Below, piece after piece: positions 61,449-64,000 of a stretch of DNA of 64,000 nucleotides. This DNA is from Paenibacillus sp. 37 (lineage in GTDB: Bacteria > Bacillota > Bacilli > Paenibacillales > Paenibacillaceae). The notes beneath the pieces are model-generated. The model was not told the DNA's origin, ran no database searches, and saw only the letters and a program-made list of their open reading frames with translations. The first letter of the stretch is position 1. Every line of letters begins with the position of its first letter. The translations under genes and the position numbers were made by a program. Location: contig NZ_CP043761.1 in NCBI RefSeq assembly GCF_008386395.1, positions 2,542,001-2,606,000 of the forward strand, written 5' to 3'.

Positions 61449-61461
61449 GGCCGGATTTTAC
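61437..61461 (+). terminator. Palindromic terminator overlapping the ldt stop
   Basis: ATCCGGCCCTAGGGCCGGAT (61437-61456) is a perfect 20-base palindrome followed by TTTA; the TAG stop codon (61446-61448) is at its centre. Confidence 0.7.
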
Positions 61462-61474
61462 TTCATGAAAGGTA

Positions 61475-61680
61475 GTTCAAAAAGTCCGCTTTTGATTACG
61501 AATCATGCCTAGCGGCGTGATCAGCATCGAATATGAAATTCAGCCGAAATAAGCGGGAGGCTTACGAAGTATGTTTCCGAAGGAAACATTTTGGTTGCTC
61601 ACGTAGTTTTCCCTACGCTCCGCTACTCCATTTCTAGCTTCATTCCATCTTCGTGGTACTTAAAACCAGACTTTTTGAAC
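61475..61680. repeat. 206-base element bounded by 12-base inverted repeats
   Basis: GTTCAAAAAGTC (61475-61486) and GACTTTTTGAAC (61669-61680) are perfect complements at the ends. Inside are the hairpins ATGTTTCC-GAA-GGAAACAT (61571-61589) and CGTAG/CTACG (about 61600-61615). No coding frame is evident and no obvious target duplication. It looks like a small non-autonomous mobile or regulatory repeat. A short sequence at 40986-41007 resembles its two ends joined. Confidence 0.6.
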
Positions 61681-61747
61681 ACGTATTATAAGGTTAAGAT
61701 AGCCAGTTACCAAATAAGTTTTACAGCCAGGACTAAAGTGGGTTAAT

Positions 61748-61776
61748 TTGGAATTAAAGAAAGAAGAACATATAAT
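61748..61776 (+). promoter_or_regulatory. SigA promoter of the GNAT gene
   Basis: TTGGAA (61748-61753), 17 bases, TATAAT (61771-61776). Confidence 0.65.
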
Positions 61777-61819
61777 ATGGTAAAGCTGCGGCGGTTACGA
61801 GAGAAAGTGAGTGATAGCG

Positions 61820-62359
61820 ATGCTGATCAGGCGGGCGCGTGAAGGGGATGCGCAAGGAATAGCCCATGTACATACAGAGAGTTGGAAAACAACGTATCGG
61901 GGAATTGTGCCTGACGATTTTTTGGATCATTTGACTACAGAATCAAGATTGTCTCAGTGGGAGAAGACTATTCGTTCTGGCGAAAAGGATCAGATCCTGG
62001 TGGTAGCTGAACAGGATCATGGGAACATTGTCGGATTTGCTTGTGGGGGTAAGGAGCGTAAAGGCAAATTACCTTATGATGGAGAGTTGTACGCTATATA
62101 TTTGCTTAAGGAAGTGCAACAAACGGGGATAGGTCAGCAACTGGCGACACATGTCGTTCATCATCTGCAGACCCACAATATGAAACGTTTGATCATATGG
62201 GCTTTGGAGCGAAATTCAGCTTGTCGCTTCTATGAAAAGATGGGAGGCACTCCAGTCCAAACACAGTCCCTCCGCATTGGTGGTCAAGATCTGATCGAAG
62301 TTGGCTACGGATGGGAAGACTTAAGCCTCTTTGGAGAGAAGAGCCTGCCCGACTGTTGA
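61820..62359 (+). CDS. GNAT-family N-acetyltransferase
   Basis: A 179-residue acetyltransferase. It begins MLIRRAREGDAQGIAHVHTESWKTTYRGIVPDDFLD, the usual opening of this subfamily. The acetyl-CoA-binding motif A is LYAIYLLKEVQQTGIGQQLATHVVHHL (Q-x-x-G-I-G), followed by WALERNSACRFYEKMGGTPV. The substrate is unknown. ATG 61820 is preceded by GAGAAAGTGAG; the in-frame GTG 61811 is an alternative. It has its own promoter downstream of the repeat element. Confidence 0.87.
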   Translation: MLIRRAREGDAQGIAHVHTESWKTTYRGIVPDDFLDHLTTESRLSQWEKTIRSGEKDQILVVAEQDHGNIVGFACGGKERKGKLPYDGELYAIYLLKEVQQTGIGQQLATHVVHHLQTHNMKRLIIWALERNSACRFYEKMGGTPVQTQSLRIGGQDLIEVGYGWEDLSLFGEKSLPDC

Positions 62360-62528
62360 AAGACTTTCAGATGGCGAGAGAATAGTGTGGGTTGTGTTGT
62401 TTCCTTAAACTTTAAAAATGGAATAGCTAATTCAGGTCTTCACGTTTGCGTAATTCTGAACAAGGTTAATGATGTATTACACCGTTGTGCAGGTGTGACA
62501 TTTAATCTTGATCAGGGGGCGTATTCAC

Positions 62529-64000
62529 ATGACTTTAATGGACACTGAACATACAACATGGACGAAACAATATATTAATGGCAGCTGGGTAGATGGCTCC
62601 GGTGAGAAAACAATGGAGAATATCAATCCTTATTCGGGAGAAGTTATTGCTACATGGCGCTCTTCCAATAAGAAAGACATAGATAAGGCTTATGAGTCAG
62701 CTCAGAAAAATTCGATTGAATGGGCGAAGTCATTACCTGCTGCGAAAGAAGAGGTATTGCGTAAAGTTTCATCCCTGATGACGGAGCGGAAAGAGGAGAT
62801 CATTCAACTGTTGATCACGGAATCCGGGAGTACCCGTATCAAATCGGAGGCGGAGTTTGCAGCGGCTAAACGCATTGTGGACGAAGCAGCATCTTTTCCT
62901 TATCGCATGAAGGGTGAGATCATCCCGTCCAATACCCCTGGCAAAGAGAACCGTGTGGTTCGTGAGCCGAAGGGAGTGATTGGTGTTATCGGGCCATGGA
63001 ACTTCCCTTTGCATCTATGCCTGCGATCTGTAGCTCCAGCAATTGCTCTTGGTAATGGTGTGGTGATTAAACCAGCATCGGATACTCCGATTACGGCAGG
63101 GTGGCTTATTGCCGATTTGTTTGAACAGGCTGGTCTGCCTGAGGGCGTGCTGAATGTCGTTGCGGGAAGTGGCAGCGAGATTGGAGATTACTTTGTCGCT
63201 CATCCGGTTCCCAAAGTAATTTCATTCACGGGTTCCACAGAAGTTGGACAAGGGATCGGTAAACTGGCGGGTGAACATTTAAAAGAAACGGCACTGGAAC
63301 TAGGCGGCAACAACGCCATGGTTGTGCTGGAAGATGCGGACATTGAACGTGCTGCCGAAGCGGCGGTCTTTGGTAAGTTTCTGCATCAGGGACAGATCTG
63401 CATGGCTCTGAATCGTATCATTGTGCATACCGATATTTACGACCAATTCGTCGAATCATTTGTTGCCAAAACGAAGAATGTCCAGGCAGGTGATCCAGCG
63501 GATGCCAAAACACTCGTGGGTCCTCTCATTCGGGAAAAAGAGGTAGAACGATTGCTGGAGCTTGTGAACAAAACCAAGGCTGAAGGCGCACAGTTAATGC
63601 TCGGGGGGACCAGTCAAGGCAGCGTGCTGTCTCCTACTGTACTTGCCGATGTTAAACCTGAACAGGATATCGTGCAGCAGGAATTATTTGGCCCAGTAGC
63701 AGTGATCATGAAGGCTCATGATGAGCAGGAAGCTGTACGTTTGGCGAATGATACTCCTTATGGACTTAGTGGTTCCGTATTCACCAAAGATCTGAATCGA
63801 GGATATCAGGTTGCCCAGCGCATTGAATCGGGTATGGTGCATGTAAATGATCAGTCTGTGAACGATGAAGCGCATGTGATGTTTGGCGGTGAAAAAGCTT
63901 CAGGGATTGGACGTTTCGGTGGGGATTGGGCCATTGAAAAGTTTACACGTACTCGTTGGATCAGCATTCAGCACCAATATCGGGAATATCCGGGAGTGAA
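62529..64000 (+). CDS. Aldehyde dehydrogenase, 3' end cut by the window
   Basis: About 490 codons are visible, and the frame is still open at the window edge. This is an NAD(P)-dependent aldehyde dehydrogenase. GPWNFPLHLCLRSVAPAIALGNGVVIKPA is the cofactor region (about 157-185), SFTGSTEVGQ and LELGGNNAMVV carry the general-base glutamate, and GQICMALNRI holds the catalytic cysteine near 296. PYGLSGSVFTKD and EKASGIGRFGG are near the end. Closest to the benzaldehyde/vanillin-type members, but the substrate is not determined. ATG follows AGGGGGCGTATTCAC. Confidence 0.93.
   Translation, partial: MTLMDTEHTTWTKQYINGSWVDGSGEKTMENINPYSGEVIATWRSSNKKDIDKAYESAQKNSIEWAKSLPAAKEEVLRKVSSLMTERKEEIIQLLITESGSTRIKSEAEFAAAKRIVDEAASFPYRMKGEIIPSNTPGKENRVVREPKGVIGVIGPWNFPLHLCLRSVAPAIALGNGVVIKPASDTPITAGWLIADLFEQAGLPEGVLNVVAGSGSEIGDYFVAHPVPKVISFTGSTEVGQGIGKLAGEHLKETALELGGNNAMVVLEDADIERAAEAAVFGKFLHQGQICMALNRIIVHTDIYDQFVESFVAKTKNVQAGDPADAKTLVGPLIREKEVERLLELVNKTKAEGAQLMLGGTSQGSVLSPTVLADVKPEQDIVQQELFGPVAVIMKAHDEQEAVRLANDTPYGLSGSVFTKDLNRGYQVAQRIESGMVHVNDQSVNDEAHVMFGGEKASGIGRFGGDWAIEKFTRTRWISIQHQYREYPGV

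Overview
The window is a chromosomal segment of an endospore-forming, low-to-mid GC Firmicute, most likely a Paenibacillus. The reasons are the dense set of sporulation genes (spoVFA/spoVFB, spoIIIE, tepA/ylzJ, sleB-like, spoVS), the strong AGGAGG-type ribosome sites, the frequent TTG and GTG starts, and gene order that follows the Bacillus subtilis rpsO-to-ymcA region with Bacillales-specific insertions (dut, sleB-like, yajQ, pduL). The genus call comes from protein resemblance and gene order; no database search was run.

Positions 1 to 37 kb are a conserved housekeeping and sporulation backbone, all on the plus strand. In order: ribF (5' cut by the window), rpsO, pnp, ylxY, mlpA, dut, spoVFA-spoVFB, dapG-dapA, an RNase J gene, tepA-ylzJ, spoIIIE, a sleB-like gene, ymfF-ymfH-ymfI, ymfJ, ymfK, rodZ-like ymfM, a small membrane protein, yajQ, pgsA, cinA, recA, recX, rny, ymdB, spoVS, a dipeptidase, pduL, miaB and ricA (ymcA). 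Promoter-like sequences for SigA, SigE, SigG, SigH and SigK can be read upstream of the appropriate genes, and recA has a LexA box. The asd gene that sits between spoVFB and dapG in B. subtilis is absent; a structured 376-base leader with a possible mini-ORF lies there instead.

Positions 37 to 51 kb are more genus-specific. They hold a hotdog thioesterase, a probable NAD-salvage group (NUDIX/winged-helix regulator, nicotinamidase-like hydrolase, nicotinate phosphoribosyltransferase), a membrane protein, a YhdH/AcuI-type reductase, a lipoprotein, moaB (minus strand), a His-rich G3E GTPase next to an 18-cysteine DUF326 protein, a T-box-controlled argS, an ABC ATPase/permease pair, a HEPN-like protein and a DUF218 protein.

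Positions 51 to 64 kb carry a BmrC/BmrD-type heterodimeric exporter (minus strand). It has a leader that encodes a 26-residue peptide followed by an intrinsic terminator just before bmrC, the layout of a ribosome-mediated attenuator. After it come a HesB-like protein, a NUDIX hydrolase, an unknown protein, a DUF441 protein and ypdA (the last three on the minus strand), and an ArsR/DUF2087 regulator with a palindrome at its own promoter. Next is an RsgA-type GTPase behind an unusual leader with a small ORF and two tandem terminators that share the same 10-base 5' arm. The window ends with an L,D-transpeptidase, a 206-base inverted-repeat-bounded element, a GNAT acetyltransferase and an aldehyde dehydrogenase cut by the 3' edge.

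The leaders before rsgA, bmrC and dapG, and the inverted-repeat element near 61.5 kb with its apparent minimal relative near 41 kb, are the least explained parts and the best places for a second look.
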